From NCBI RefSeq assembly GCF_032884065.1, contig NC_088863.1:43382310-43446309 (forward strand): 64,000 nt of DNA, read 5' to 3'. The notes under the pieces were generated by a model that saw only the letters and a program-made list of their open reading frames with translations, was not told the origin of the DNA and searched no databases. Position numbers and translations under genes: made by a program. The stretch's first letter is position 1. Every line of letters starts with the position of its first letter. Below, in pieces: positions 12,415-24,117 of the stretch. This DNA is from Artemia franciscana. Its lineage: Eukaryota > Arthropoda > Branchiopoda > Anostraca > Artemiidae.

Positions 12415-12765
12415 AATTAATACCTACTCCCCCTTACTTCTTTAAACATTTATCTGAAGCCTCATGAAGAGTAAGCAGTTTGTCCGTTAAAATATACTTT
12501 TTTAGGAATCTACCCTGCTCCCTACAAAACAGTGACTTCCCCCTCATTGTGGCTGATATACAATCACAAATCACTAAACGTTGCTTAATTTCATTACAAA
12601 TAAAGTGACTTAGCTACCAGTACTGTCAACGTGTGGCATTACTTCTTTTACAAATGGGAAGCCTAAAATATAGTTATTGCTACTTTTAAATCAATTAGCT
12701 ATTCATAATTTTAAAATTGATTGCATATTCGTCCTCTTTGAGGTAAAGTCGTAGACTGGTGCCCC
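12415..12765 (+). repeat. Dispersed repeat, partner at 7028-7385
   Basis: See 7028-7385. Here the block follows directly on the 12240-12400 block, whereas in the second intron the two are about 640 bp apart, suggesting an insertion there or a deletion here. Confidence 0.8.
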
Positions 12766-12884
12766 AAAATGGCTGAAAACGAGACTTTCCTTGCCCCAAT
12801 CTGTATGGCCACTTAAAAAATAGCTTTCAATTTACGTTTGAATGAGCTCCATCCCAATTATCTTGGACCTTTGGTTTGATACAA

Positions 12885-13410
12885 TCATCCCTGAGAAAAA
12901 AAAAAACAAGTTTTTTCAACTGAAAGTAAGGAGCGGCATTAAAACTTAAAACGAACAAAAATTACTTCGTATATGAAAGGGGCTTTCCTCCTCAACGCCC
13001 TGCTGTTTACGCTAAAGTTTGACTCTTTCTCTTAACTCTACCTTTTAAAACAATAAAAACCTTTAGCGTAAAGAGCGGGGCGTTGAGGAGGAAAAGCCCC
13101 TTTTATGTACGAAGTAATTTATGTTCATTTTAAGTTTTAATGTCGCTCCTTACTTTTAGTTGGAAAAACTTGTTTTTTTTTTAATTTAACTTCTGAACGT
13201 TTTTGAATCAATGCATGTTTTGATTTTGGCTCTCCGCAGAGGAATAATTAAAACGAAATTTGCATATTAATTTCCTTTTTGACTAAATGGTTTTTGACGA
13301 TTTTGAGGAAAAAGGGGCGGGGTAGGGGGCCTAGTTGCCCTCCAATTTTTTGTTTACTTAAAAAGGCCGCTAGAACTTTTAATTTTATTTACGAACGGCT
13401 TTATTAGTAA
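12885..13410 (+). repeat. Hairpin composite repeat, 5' part only, + copy
   Basis: Hairpin HP1 (about 12900-13010 against 13065-13170; 'ggggcttt.cctcctcaacgccc' against 'gggcgttgaggaggaaaagcccc') and the following spacer up to 'acgaacggctttattagta', where the next full copy starts. The stretch 13018-13265 is nearly identical to 16555-16803. Confidence 0.8.
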
Positions 13411-15111
13411 TTAAATAAAAAAAAACTAGTTTTTTTAACTGAAAGTAAGGAGCGACATTAAAACTTAAAACGAACAGAAATTACTCCGTATATGAAATGG
13501 GTTGTCCCCTCCGCAGTCCCACGCCCTTTACGCTAAAGTTTGACTCTTTGCCACAATTCTACTTTTTAAAACAATTAAAAACTTTAGCGTAAAGAGCGTG
13601 GGACTGCGGAGGGGACAACCCATTTCATATACGGAGTAATTTCTGTTCGTTTTAAGTTTTAATGTCGCTCCTTACTTTCAGTTAAAAAAACTAGTTTTTT
13701 TTTATTTAATTTCTGAACGTTTTTGAATTAATGCATGTTTGATTTTGGCTCTCCGCACATAAATTATTGAAATGAAATTAGTATATTAATTTTTTTTTGG
13801 CTAAATGGCTTTCTCTTAGTTTTGATCAGACGATTTTGAGAAATAAGGGGTGGGGAAGGAGGCCTAGCTGCCCTCCAATTTTTCGGTTACTTAAAAAGGC
13901 TACTAGAACTTTTAATATTCAACGAAGGTTTATATGAGTAAAAAATATACGTAACTTAAGAATTGACTTACGTAACAAACTTTTATATTCTTATATTTTT
14001 ATTATGTGTACGAGGGGGTTTGTACCCTCGTTAATACCTCGCTCTTTACACTAAATCGTAAGTTTTGTCCCAATTCTTTAAGAATGACCCCTGAATCAAA
14101 AAGGCCGCAGAATAAATAGTTGAAATCACTAAAAATATTTTTGCATAAAGAGCGAGGTATTTATCTCCTCCTAAATACCTCGCTCTTTATGCTAAAGTAT
14201 TTTTAGAACCCCTCATATGCGTAATAATCTCTGTTCGTTTTAAATTTCAATGCTATTCCTTACTTTCATTTGAAAAAACGTTTTCATGTTTATTTTTTCA
14301 TTGTTTTTTTATAGTAATGCTAGAAAATCCTGCGCCCTTTTCATTGAATTTTTCTTCCCCCATGACATATTCCTCAAAGGAAAGATCCTCCCACAAAGCC
14401 CTCTCCCATCAACCCCACCCTCCAAACCAAAAAATCCCCATGAAAACGTCTGTACACTTCCCAATAACCATTACTATATGTAAACATTGGTCAAAGTTTG
14501 TAACTTGCAGCCCCTCCCTCAGGGATTGTGGGGGAGTAAGTCATTCCCAAAGACATAGTTTTATGGTTTTCGACTATGCTGAACAAAATGGCTATCTTAA
14601 AATTTTAATCTGTTGACTTTTGGAAAAAATGAGCATGGGAGGGGGCCTATTTGCCCTCCATTTTTTTTGGTCACTTAAAAAGGACACTAGAACTTTTCAT
14701 TTCCGTTAGAATGAGCCCTCTCGCGACATTCTAGGACCACTTGGTTGATAAGATGACCCCTGGGAAAAAAAAACAACAAATAAACACGCACCCGTGATTT
14801 GTCTTCTGGCAAGAAATACAAAATTCCACATTTTTTACATAGGAGCTTGAAATTTTTGCTATAGAGTTCTCTGATATACCGAATGCGATAGTGTGATTTT
14901 CGTTAAGATTCTATGACTTTTAGGGGATGTTTCCCCCTTTTTTCCAAAATAGGACAAATTTTCTCAGGCTTGTAACTTTTGATGGCAAAGACTAAATTAA
15001 TTGAAACTTATATATTTAGAATCATCGTAAAAATTCGATTCTTTTGATGTATCTTTTAGCATCAAAATTCCGTTTTTTAAAATTTCACTACAGTTCCTTA
15101 CCACGAACTGT
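13410..15111 (+). repeat. Hairpin composite repeat, full-length + copy (1.7 kb)
   Basis: Reference copy for the layout. The 5' end is ATTAAATAAA-type. HP1 is a near-perfect inverted repeat (13437-13553 against 13577-13685, about 40-nt loop). The spacer has 'gatttt.agaaataagg.gtgggg' and 'gccctccaatttttcggttac'. HP2 (about 13985-14270) has a longer loop containing 'agaatgacccctgaatca' and, here, an extra inner inverted duplication. The tail (about 14290-15085) contains 'cacttcccaataaccattactatat' and 'cacgcacccgtgatttgtcttctggca'. It ends in the short palindrome at 15089-15111. No coding capacity beyond short chance frames (14286-14616). Confidence 0.85.
14129..14206 (+). repeat. Inner inverted duplication within HP2
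   Basis: Arms of about 33 bases ('ataaagagcgaggtattta' against 'taaatacctcgctctttat') flank an 8-base 'tctcctcc' centre, creating a new tight hairpin inside the right arm of HP2. The same derived junction is at 18757-18833 and 21518-21593 but absent from other copies (for example 25050-25110 and 56830-56890). Confidence 0.85.
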
Positions 15112-15444
15112 TTGAAAAGAAAATAATTCGGTATTTCAGGGCTTCTGACGTTATTACTCCTTTGCGGAAGTTAGGCTCAAAATTGAAAAAGGATTATATT
15201 TTTTCTCTGGGCCCCTTCCACCTCTTAGTTCGTTTATTTTCCCGTTAGTTTTCACCTGTTTTCGCTTTATAGTTGTGTTATCTCTTAGCAGTTCTTTAGT
15301 TAGTTGAGTTATGGTTGTGGTATATATGTTTTATCGCTCGTATAGTTGTGTTATTTTCAAATTATACTCCATAATAGAGAGGCTCCGAACACCCAGCATT
15401 GTATGTTAAGCTCTTAATTTGACGTTTTTTTCTAACGTGACCAC

Positions 15445-16283
15445 ATTCGTCCTGCGCCCTTTTCATTGAATTTTTCCCCCATGGCATATTTCTCCAAGGA
15501 AAGATCCTCCCACATAGCCCCCTCCCTCAACCCTACCCCCAAAACCAAAAAAAAACCCTGAAAACGTCTGTACACTTCCCAATAACCATTATTATATGTA
15601 AACACTGGTTGAAGTTTGTAACTTGCAACCCCTCCCCCAGGGACTGTGGGGGAGTAAGTCATCCCCAAAAACATAGTTATTATGATTTTCGACTATGCTA
15701 AACAAAATGGCTATCTCAAAATTTTGATCCATTGACTTTGGGAAAAAAATGAGCGTGGGAGGGGGCCTAGATGCCCTCCAATTTTTTTGGTCACTTAAAA
15801 AGGGCACTAGAACTTTTCATTTCCGTTAGAATGAGCCCTCTTGCGACATTCTAGGACCACTTGGTCGATACGATGACCCCTGGGAAAAAAAAAAAAAAAA
15901 AAACAAAAAAAAAACAAACAAATAAACACGCACCCGTGATTTGTCTTCTGGCAAAAAATGCAAAATTCCACATTTTTGTAGATAGGAGCTTGAAACTTCT
16001 ACAGTAGGGTTCTCTGATGCGCTGAATCTGATGGTGTCATTTTTGTTAAGATCCTACGACTTTTAGGGGGTGTTTCCCCCTATTTTCCTAAATAAGGCAA
16101 ATTTTCTCAGGCTCGTAACTTTTGATGGGTAAGACTAAACTTGATGAAACTTATATATTTAAAATCAGCATTAAAATGCGATTCTTTTGATGTAGCTATT
16201 GATATCAAAATTCAATTTTTTAGAGTTTTGGTTCCTAATGAGCCGAATCGCTCCTTACTACAGTTCGTTACCACGAACTGTTT
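15445..16283 (+). repeat. Hairpin composite repeat, tail-only + copy
   Basis: Starts inside the tail ('cctgcgcccttttcattgaattttt') and runs through 'aataaccattattatatg', 'cattagaatgagccctcttgcgacattctagg'-like sequence and the common 3' block to the palindrome at about 16259-16280. Truncated at the 5' side. Sequence 15112-15445 to the left is unexplained. Confidence 0.8.
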
Positions 16284-17800
16284 GATAAACACACGTAACT
16301 TATAAATTAACTTACGTAATGTACTTCTATATTCGTATATTCTTATTATATATATGAGGGGGTTTGCCCCCTTGTCAGTACCTCTCTTTAAACTATAGTT
16401 TAAATTTTTGTTCCAATTCTTTAATAATGACCCCTGAATCACAGAGGCCGTTTAATTAGAATAAATAGCTCTTTTGAAATTACTAAAAATACTTTAGCGT
16501 AAAGAGCGAGGTATTAAGGAGGGAACGAACCCCTCATATACGTAATAATTTCTGTTTGACTCTTTCTCTTAACTCTACCTTTTAAAACAATAAAAAACTT
16601 TAGCGTAAAGAGCGGGGCGTTGAGGAGGAAAAGCCCCTTTCATGTACGAAGTAATTTATGTTCATTTTAAGTTTTAATGTCGCTCCTTACTTTTAGTTGG
16701 AAAAACTTGTTTTTTTTAAAATTTAACTTCTGAACGTTTTTGAATCAATGCATGTTTTGATTTTGGCTCTCCGCAGAGGAATAATTAAAACGAAATTTGC
16801 ATTTTTTTTTTTTTTGGCTAAATAGCTTTCTCATAATTTTCATCGAATGATTTTGAGAAAAAAAAAGCGGGGGAGGAAGCCTAGTTGCCCTCCAATTTTT
16901 TGGTTAATTAAAAAGGCAACTAGAATTTTTAATTTTTTACGAATCTTTTTATTAGTAAGAGATATACGTAACTTATAAATTAGCTTACGTAAAGAACTTT
17001 TTATTCTCATGCTTTTATTACATATATGAGAGGGTTTGCCCCCTCGTCAGTACCTCTCTCTTTACACTAAATCTTAAATTTTGTCCCAATTCATTAAGAA
17101 TGACCCCTGAATCACAAAAGCCGTAGAATAAATAGTTGACATTACTAAAAATACTTTAGCGTAAAGAGTGAGGTATTAGGGGGAGGTGAGCCCCTCATAT
17201 GGGTAATAATTTCTGTTCGTTTTAAGTTTTAATGCTGCTCCTTACTTCCAGCTATAAAAACTTTTTCATATTTATTTTTTCATTGTTTTTTTTTTAAATA
17301 ATGCTAGTAAATCCTGTGCTCCGTTCATGGAAACTTTCTTCCCCCATGACAAATTACTCGATGGAAAGTTCCCCCAGCATATCCCCCTCTTCTCAACCCC
17401 TCCCCCAACCAAAAAATACTCCTGAAAATGCCTGTACACTTCCCAATAACCATTACTAATATGTAAGCACTGGTCAAAGTTTGTAACTTGTAGCCCCTCC
17501 CACGGGAACTGTGGGGTTTTTCGACTACGCTGAATAAAATGGTTATCTCAGAATTTTGATCCGTTGAACTTAGGAAAATAATTAGCGTGGGAGGGGGCCT
17601 AGGTACCCTCCAACTTTTTTGGTCACTTGAAAAGGGCACTAGAACTTTTCATTTCCATTAGAATGAGCCCTCTCGCAACATTCTAGGACAACTGGGTCGA
17701 TACGATCACCCCTGGGAAAAAAAACAAAAGAACAAACAAACAAATAAACGCGCATCCGTGATCTGCCTTCTGGAAAAAAAAATACAAAATTCCACATTTT
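16284..17800 (+). repeat. Hairpin composite repeat, rearranged + copy, interrupted
   Basis: 16284-16556 is the end of a spacer plus HP2. At about 16556 it jumps from the HP2 right arm ('taatttctgtt') into the HP1 loop ('tgactctttctc'), then continues through HP1 right arm, spacer, HP2 (about 17000-17240) and tail, until the tail is interrupted at 17800 ('aaaattccacatttt') by a reverse full copy. It resumes at 19543. Confidence 0.8.
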
Positions 17801-19542
17801 CAAACAGTTCGTGGTAACGAACTGTAGTAAGGAGCGACCCGGCTCAATAGTAACCAAAACTCTAAAAAATTGAATTTTGATATCAATAGCTACATCAAAA
17901 GAATTGCATTTTAATGCTGATTTTAAATATATAAGTTTCATCAAGTTTAGTCTTACCCATCAAAAGTTACGAGCCTGAGAAAATTTGCCTTATTTAAGAA
18001 AATAGGGGGAAACACTCCCTAAAAGTCGTAGAATCTTAAGGAAAATGATACCATCAGATTCAGCGTTTCAGAGAACCCTACTGTAGAAGTTTCAAGCTCC
18101 TATCTACAAAAATGTGGAATTTTGTATTTTTTGCCAGAAGACAAATCACAGGTGCAGTGCGTGTTTATTTGTTTTTTTTTTGTTTTTTTTTTTCCCAGGG
18201 GTCATCGTATCGACCAAGTGGTCCTAGAATGTCGCAAGAGGGCTCATTCTAACGGAAATGAAAAGTTCTAGTGCCCTTTTTAAGTGACCAAAAAAATTGG
18301 AGGGCATCTAGGCCCCCTCCCACGCTCATTTTTTTCCCAAAGTCAACGAATCTAAATTTTGAGATAGCCATTTTGTTCAACATAGTCGAAAACCATAATA
18401 ACCTTGTCTTTGGGGATGACTTACTCCCCCACAATCCCTGAGGGAGGAGCTGCAAGTTACAAACTTTGACCAGTGTTTACATATAGTAATGGTAATTGGG
18501 AAGTGTACAGACGTTTTCAGGGGGATTTTATTGTGTTTGGGGGTGGGGCTGAGGGGAGGGGGCTATGTTGGAGGATCTTTCCTTGGAGGAATCTGTCATG
18601 GGGGAAGAAAAATTCAATGAAAAGGGCGCAGGATTTTCTAGCATTACTATAAGAAAACAATGAAAAATAAACATGAAAACGTTTTTTTTCAAATGAAAGG
18701 AAAGAGTAGCATTGAAACTTAAAACGAACAGAGATTATTACGCATATGAGGGGTTCTAAAAATACTTTAGCATAAAGAGCGAGGTATTTAGGAGGAGATA
18801 AATACCTCGCTCTTTATGCTAAAGTTTTTTTGTAATTTCAACTATTTATTCTACGGCCTTCAGGGGTCATTCTTAAAGAATTGGGACAAAACTTACGATT
18901 TAGTGTAAAGAGCGAGGTATTAACGAGGGTACAAACCCCCTCGTATACATAATAAAAATATAAGATTTTGAAAGTTTGTTACGCAAGTTAATTCTTAAGT
19001 TACGTATATTTTTTACTAATAAAAACATTCGTTAAAAATTGAAAGTTCTAGTTGCATTTTTAAGTAACCGAAAAGTTGGAGTGCAACTAGACCTCCTTCT
19101 CCACCCCTTATTTCTCAAAATCGTCTGATCGAAACTAAGAGAAAGCCATTTAGCCAAAAAAAGAATGAATATACAAATTTCATTTTAATAATTTATGTGC
19201 GGAGAGCCTAAACCAAACATGCATTAATTCAAAAACGTTCAGAAATTAAATAAAAAAAACTAATTTTTTTTAGCTGAAAGTAAGGAGCGACATTAAATCT
19301 TAAAACGAACAGAAATTACTCCGTATATGAAATGGGTTGTCCCCTCTGCAATCCCTCGCTCTTTACGCTAAAGTTTGACTCTTTGCCTCAATTCTCTTTT
19401 TTAAAACAATTAAAAGCTTTAGCGTAAAGAGCGAGGGGTTACGGAGGGGACAACCCATTTCATATACGGAGTAATTTCTGTTCGTTTTAAGTTTTAATGT
19501 CGCTCCTTACTTTCAGCTAAAAAAATTAGTTTTTTTATTTAA
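17801..19542 (-). repeat. Hairpin composite repeat, full-length copy nested in another
   Basis: Reverse-orientation copy of about 1742 bp starting CAAACAGTTCG (terminal palindrome 17804-17825) and ending TTTTTATTTAA. The host copy reads 'ccacatttt' on the left and resumes '(t)tgtagataggagcttg' on the right, exactly as in uninterrupted copies ('ccacatttttgtagatagg', for example 40743-40765). Contains HP2 with the inner inverted duplication (18757-18833) and HP1 (about 19270-19520). Confidence 0.88.
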
Positions 19543-19847
19543 TTGTAGATAGGAGCTTGAAACTTCTACAGCTGGGTTTTCTGATACGCTGAATCTGATG
19601 GTGTAAATTTCCTTAAGATTCTATGACTCTTAGAAGGTGTTTCTCCCTATTTCTAAAATAACATAAATTTTTCAGGCTCGAACTTTTAATGGGTAAGACT
19701 AAACTTAATGAAACTTCTATATTTTAAATCAGTATTAAAATGCGATTCTTTTGATGTAGCTGTTGGTATCAAAATTCTTTTTTTTTAGAGTTTTGGTTAC
19801 TATTGAGCCAGGTCGCTCCTTACTACAGTTCGTTACCACGAACTGTT
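19543..19847 (+). repeat. Continuation of the interrupted + copy (tail 3' end)
   Basis: Continues the tail broken at 17800: 'tgtagataggagcttgaaacttctacag' to 'attgagccaggtcgctccttactacag' and the terminal palindrome 19825-19846. Confidence 0.85.
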
Positions 19848-19849
19848 TA

Positions 19850-20218
19850 AAACAAAACAAATAAAATGCATCGACGACGTTTCTTGTGAAAAAAATAAGC
19901 AAAATTTCAAATTTTGAAGATTGGAGCTTGAAACCTCTATGGTAGGGTTCTCTGATCTAACAATAGGATGTTCGTAAAGATTGCTTTCTTTTTTGGGGAT
20001 GTTTTGCCTTTTTTCAAAAATCATGCAAATTTTCCCAGATTTTTGGTTTTGGGTGGGTAACAATAAACTGAAAGAATTTTGTGTATTTAGAATCAACGTA
20101 AAAATCCATTGCCGGTGGAGCAAGTGTCATGAAAATTCCATTTTTAGTTTTGGTGAATATAAGCCCAAGTCATTTTCTCCTTTCATTTTTTTATCACAAA
20201 CTATTTGATAAAATTCTC
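19850..20218 (+). repeat. Ancient, strongly diverged tail fragment, + orientation
   Basis: Still aligns in order with the family tail: 'tttcaaattttgaagattggagcttgaaacctct..ggtagggttctctgat', 'gggtgggtaa', 'gtatttagaatcaacgtaaaaat', ending 'cacaaactatttgat' against the family's 'cacgaactgtttgat'. It implies several rounds of activity of different age. Open frames on both strands here are incidental. Confidence 0.65.
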
Positions 20219-20574
20219 TTGTGATGAATTTTTTTTTTAACCTATTCATTTTATTCAGTTGAATAGGACAACAAAAAGAAAGAGGGTCAATTTTAAAACT
20301 AGATAGTTCAGTTTAAATTTTGTTTTTCTTTTGCGATTCTATTTTTTCTAATGTCTGAATATATAAGGGATTTGAGTTTGAGAGGGGTGAATTGTCCTGT
20401 TATGAAAGATGTACATTTCACATGACCAATCTAAAATCAAAACGTTGTATCTATATTGGCAAGATGATTTTTGAGCATCCCTACTCCTTCTATAAACTAT
20501 TATGGTTTATAGTTTAACCTTCTATAACTATTATATAAACTACTATACAATTTCTAACTATGGCGTGTGAAATC

Positions 20575-22316
20575 AAACAGTTCGTGGTAACGAACTGTAG
20601 TAAGAAGCGACCCGGCTCAATAGTAAACGAAACTCTAAAAAACGGAATTTTGATGCTAAAAGATATATTAAAAGGATTGGATTTTTATGCTGAATTTAAA
20701 TATATAAGTTTCATCAACTTTAGTCTTTGTCATCAAAAGTTACGAGCCTGAGAAAATTTGCCTTATTTTGGAAAATAGGGGGGAAACACCCCCTAAAAGT
20801 CATAGGATCTTAACTAAAATCACACCATCGCATTCAGCGTATCAGAGAACCCTATAGAAAAAATTTCAAGGTCCTATCTACAAAAATGTGGGATTTCGTA
20901 TTTTTTGCCAGAAGACAAATCACGGGTGCGTGCTTATTTGTTTGTTTTTTTTTCCCAGGGGTCATCGTATCGACCAAGTGGTCCTAGAGTGTTGCAAGAG
21001 GGCTCATTCTAACGGAAATAAAAAGTTCTAGTGCCCTTTTTAAGTGACCAAAAATATTAAAGGGCACCTAGGCCCCCTCCCACGCTCATTTTTTTCCCAA
21101 AGTCAACGGATCAAAATTTTGAGATAGCCATTTTGTTCCGCATAGTCAAAAACCATAATAACTATGTCTTTGGGGATGACTTCCCCCCCCACACAGTCCC
21201 TATGGGGAGGGGCTACAAGTTACAAACTTTGACCAATGTTTACATACAGTAATGGTTATTGGGAAGTGTACTGACGTTTTCAGGGAGATTTTTTGGTTTG
21301 GGTGTGGGGCTCAGGGGAGGGGGATCTATGGGAGGATCTTTCCTTGGAGGAATATTTCATGGGGGAAGAGAAATTCAATTAAAAGGCGCAGGATTTTCTA
21401 GCATTTCTATTAAAAAAAAACAATGAAAATATAAACCTGAAAAGTTTTTTCAATTGAAAATAAGGAGAAGCATTAAAACTTTAAACGAACAGAGATTATT
21501 ACGCATATGAGGGGTTCTAAAAATAATTTAGCATAAAGAGCGAGGTATTTAGGAGGAGATAAATACTTCGCTCTTTATGCTAAATTATTTTTAGTAATTT
21601 CAATTATTTATTCTACGGCCTTTCTGATTCAGGGGTAATTCCTAAAGAATTGGGATAAAACTTAAGATTTAGTATGAAGAGTGAGGTATTAACGAGGGGA
21701 CAAACCCCCTTATATATATAATCAAAAATATAAGAATATAAAAGTCTGTTTCGTAATTAATTCTTAAGTTACGTATATTTTGTACTAATAAAAACGTTCG
21801 TTAAAAATTAAAAGTTCTAGTTGCCTTTTTACGTAACTGAAAAATTGGAGGGCAACTAGGCCTTCTTCCCCACCCCTTATTTCTCAAAACCGTCTGATCA
21901 AAACTAAGAGAAAGCCATTTAGCCAAAAAAAAAGAACTAATATGCAGATTTCATTTTAATAATTTATTTACGGAGAGCCAGAATCAGACATGCATTAATT
22001 CAAAAACTTTCAGAAATTAATATAAAAAAAACAAGTTTTTTGAAATGAAATTAAGGAGCGACATTAAAACTTAAAACGAACGGAAATTACTCCGTATATG
22101 AAAGGGGCTTTTCCTCCTCGACACCCCGCTCCTTGCGCTAAAGTTTGATTCTTTCTCGCAACTCTACTTTTTAAAACAATAAAAAAACTTTAGCGTAAAG
22201 AGCGGGGCGTCGAGGAGGAAAATCCCCTTTCATATACGGAGTAATTTCTGTTCGTCCTTACTTTCTCCTTAATTTCTCCTTACTTTCATTTGAAAAAAAC
22301 TTGTTATTTTTTATTT
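20575..22316 (-). repeat. Hairpin composite repeat, full-length - copy
   Basis: Palindrome 20577-20598, tail to about 21420, HP2 21460-21730 with inner inverted duplication (21518-21593), spacer, HP1 22020-22310, ending 'ttttttatttaa'. The left flank ends 'aaat', the right flank starts 'tcgc'. The HP1 arms carry a paired variant, CTCGAC (22117-22122) against GTCGAG (22209-22214), where most copies have CTCAAC/GTTGAG. Confidence 0.85.
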
Positions 22317-22994
22317 AATCGCATAAACCCAAGTCTACATCTTTTATAATCTAGCAAAGAAATAAATATCATTTTAATTTTGGTTTTAGTTTGATTTTCT
22401 TTTAAGATTAGATGCATAATAATAAAAATTATTATTGGTTAAATAAATTGATCCGTTTGCCAGGAATCTTTGTCGTTTAAAATTTACTGTGTTTGGTTTC
22501 ATTTTGCATGTAATTTAATTGCTCTTTTTGTTTGAGAGTTTTTTCCCTAAAATTATTTAAAAATAAACTTATTCCTACATATTCCTACGAAAAAATATCT
22601 TGAAATATATTCCCTGTCACACAACCACCATTACTATTTTGGCGTCTACCCCTCCCCTCCACTGGAAAGTTTTCCACCAGCGCCCTTGACCGCGTCTGTT
22701 TTGACCTACTTTTGCTAATGCTGCAGCAAAATTGATCAGTTACTAATTTATGGCGCCTAAGATAAACATTTTATCAAACAGTCCCTCTAGCTTCCAGCAT
22801 GTGTAATTCTTCTAATTAGGACTACTTCTCACATAATAACTAGAAATTATTGGTCATTTCTGTAGTCTTGTTCTAGCCTAATCTAGGGAGTCTTGCTTCC
22901 TAGCATTAGCCAGCTTTTCATTATGTACATGCTGATTGGAACTGAACTGCGCTTTTCTTAAAGACGGTAATATGTCACCTTGTCATTAGATTTT

Positions 22995-23920
22995 ATTTTA
23001 AATTAAATAAAAAACAGCTTTTTAAACTGAGAATAATGAGTAGTATTAAAACTTAAAACGAACAGAAACTCTTCCCTATATCAAGGGGGCTGTCCCTTTC
23101 TCAACCCTTGTTCTTTATGCTAAAGTCATAGTTATTTACGCTAAAGTTCTTTGTAAATAATTATCGTTCAAAGTCAAACGACCCTTATGTTTTAGCAGTC
23201 TTTCTTACAGAATTGTGACAAGAAGTCAAACTTTAGCGTAAAGAGCGTGGGCTGAGGAAGGGGTAGCAACCCCAAATATAAGGAATAATTTTTGTTTGTT
23301 TTAAGTTTTAACACTGCTCATTACTTTCAGTTGAAAACAACTCGTTTTTTCAGCTGAAGAAACATCACTACAACCACCACCTCCCATTTAAATTTGCCAA
23401 GGAAGATTTCCTCCCCTTGGAAAATCCTCCCTGTGGGAAATCCATCCCTCCTCCCCACAGAAATTTTCCTTTTGCCAAAAAATCCCATACAACACAAAAA
23501 TGGGTGCGGGAGGGGCTAGTTGCCCCACCCAATATTTTTGGTCCTTTAAAAAGGGCATTGGAGTATTTGCATTCCATTCGAATCAGCACCCTCCTGATCT
23601 TATAGTTCCATTGATTCGAAACTATCACCCCAGGGAAACAAATTAAATAAACATACATCTGTTTTCTTCCCGGAAGAAAAATCCACAATTCCATATTTTT
23701 CCTAGATAGGAACCTCCGCAGTTGGGTTTTCTAATAAGCTGAATCTAATGATGTGATTGTTATTCAAATTGTAAGTTTTTTTGGGTGAAGAGGGGGGGAA
23801 CTTTTCGTTTTAAAATTCAGGCTAATGTTCTCAGGCTTGTAGGTTTTTTATGGACATCATTAAATTTAATGAGTTTCATATATTTATAATCAGCACAAAA
23901 ATCAGCACCTGACAGTAAAG
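22995..23920 (+). repeat. Hairpin composite repeat, old + copy
   Basis: Starts 'aattaaataaaaaacagcttttt', has HP2-type arms (about 23015-23110 against 23230-23345), then a diverged tail: 'ggtgcgggaggggctagttgcccca', 'tttggtcctttaaaaagggca', 'tagataggaac' and 'atatatttataatcagca'. The 3' palindrome is missing. Confidence 0.7.
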
Positions 23921-24117
23921 CTGATATTCTTATTACCAATACCGGGTACCTGCCATTGGTTTCCTTCTCTCCCTCTAGCCCAGAAGTTGAAAAAAAGCCA
24001 TTAAGACTTTCCAGAAAGCTGCGAGAGAACTAAGACTCAGTTACACCGCTTTCACCTACGATCAAGCTGTACGTCATGAAATTGTATATGCCTTAACAGT
24101 CAAAAACTGGGAGTATC

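Noticed and set aside
13437..13685. A microRNA precursor
   Set aside because: Arms over 100 bp, multicopy and near-perfect; this is a repeat hairpin, more like an hpRNA source than a miRNA gene.
15432..15807. Overlapping - strand frames repeated in several places (also 24579, 34262, 36318)
   Set aside because: They recur in every copy of the composite-repeat tail in a non-conserved frame with stops in sister copies; not a repeat-encoded protein.
20490..20512. Small hairpin CTATAAAC/GTTTATAG
   Set aside because: Eight-base AT-rich stem, expected by chance in this composition.
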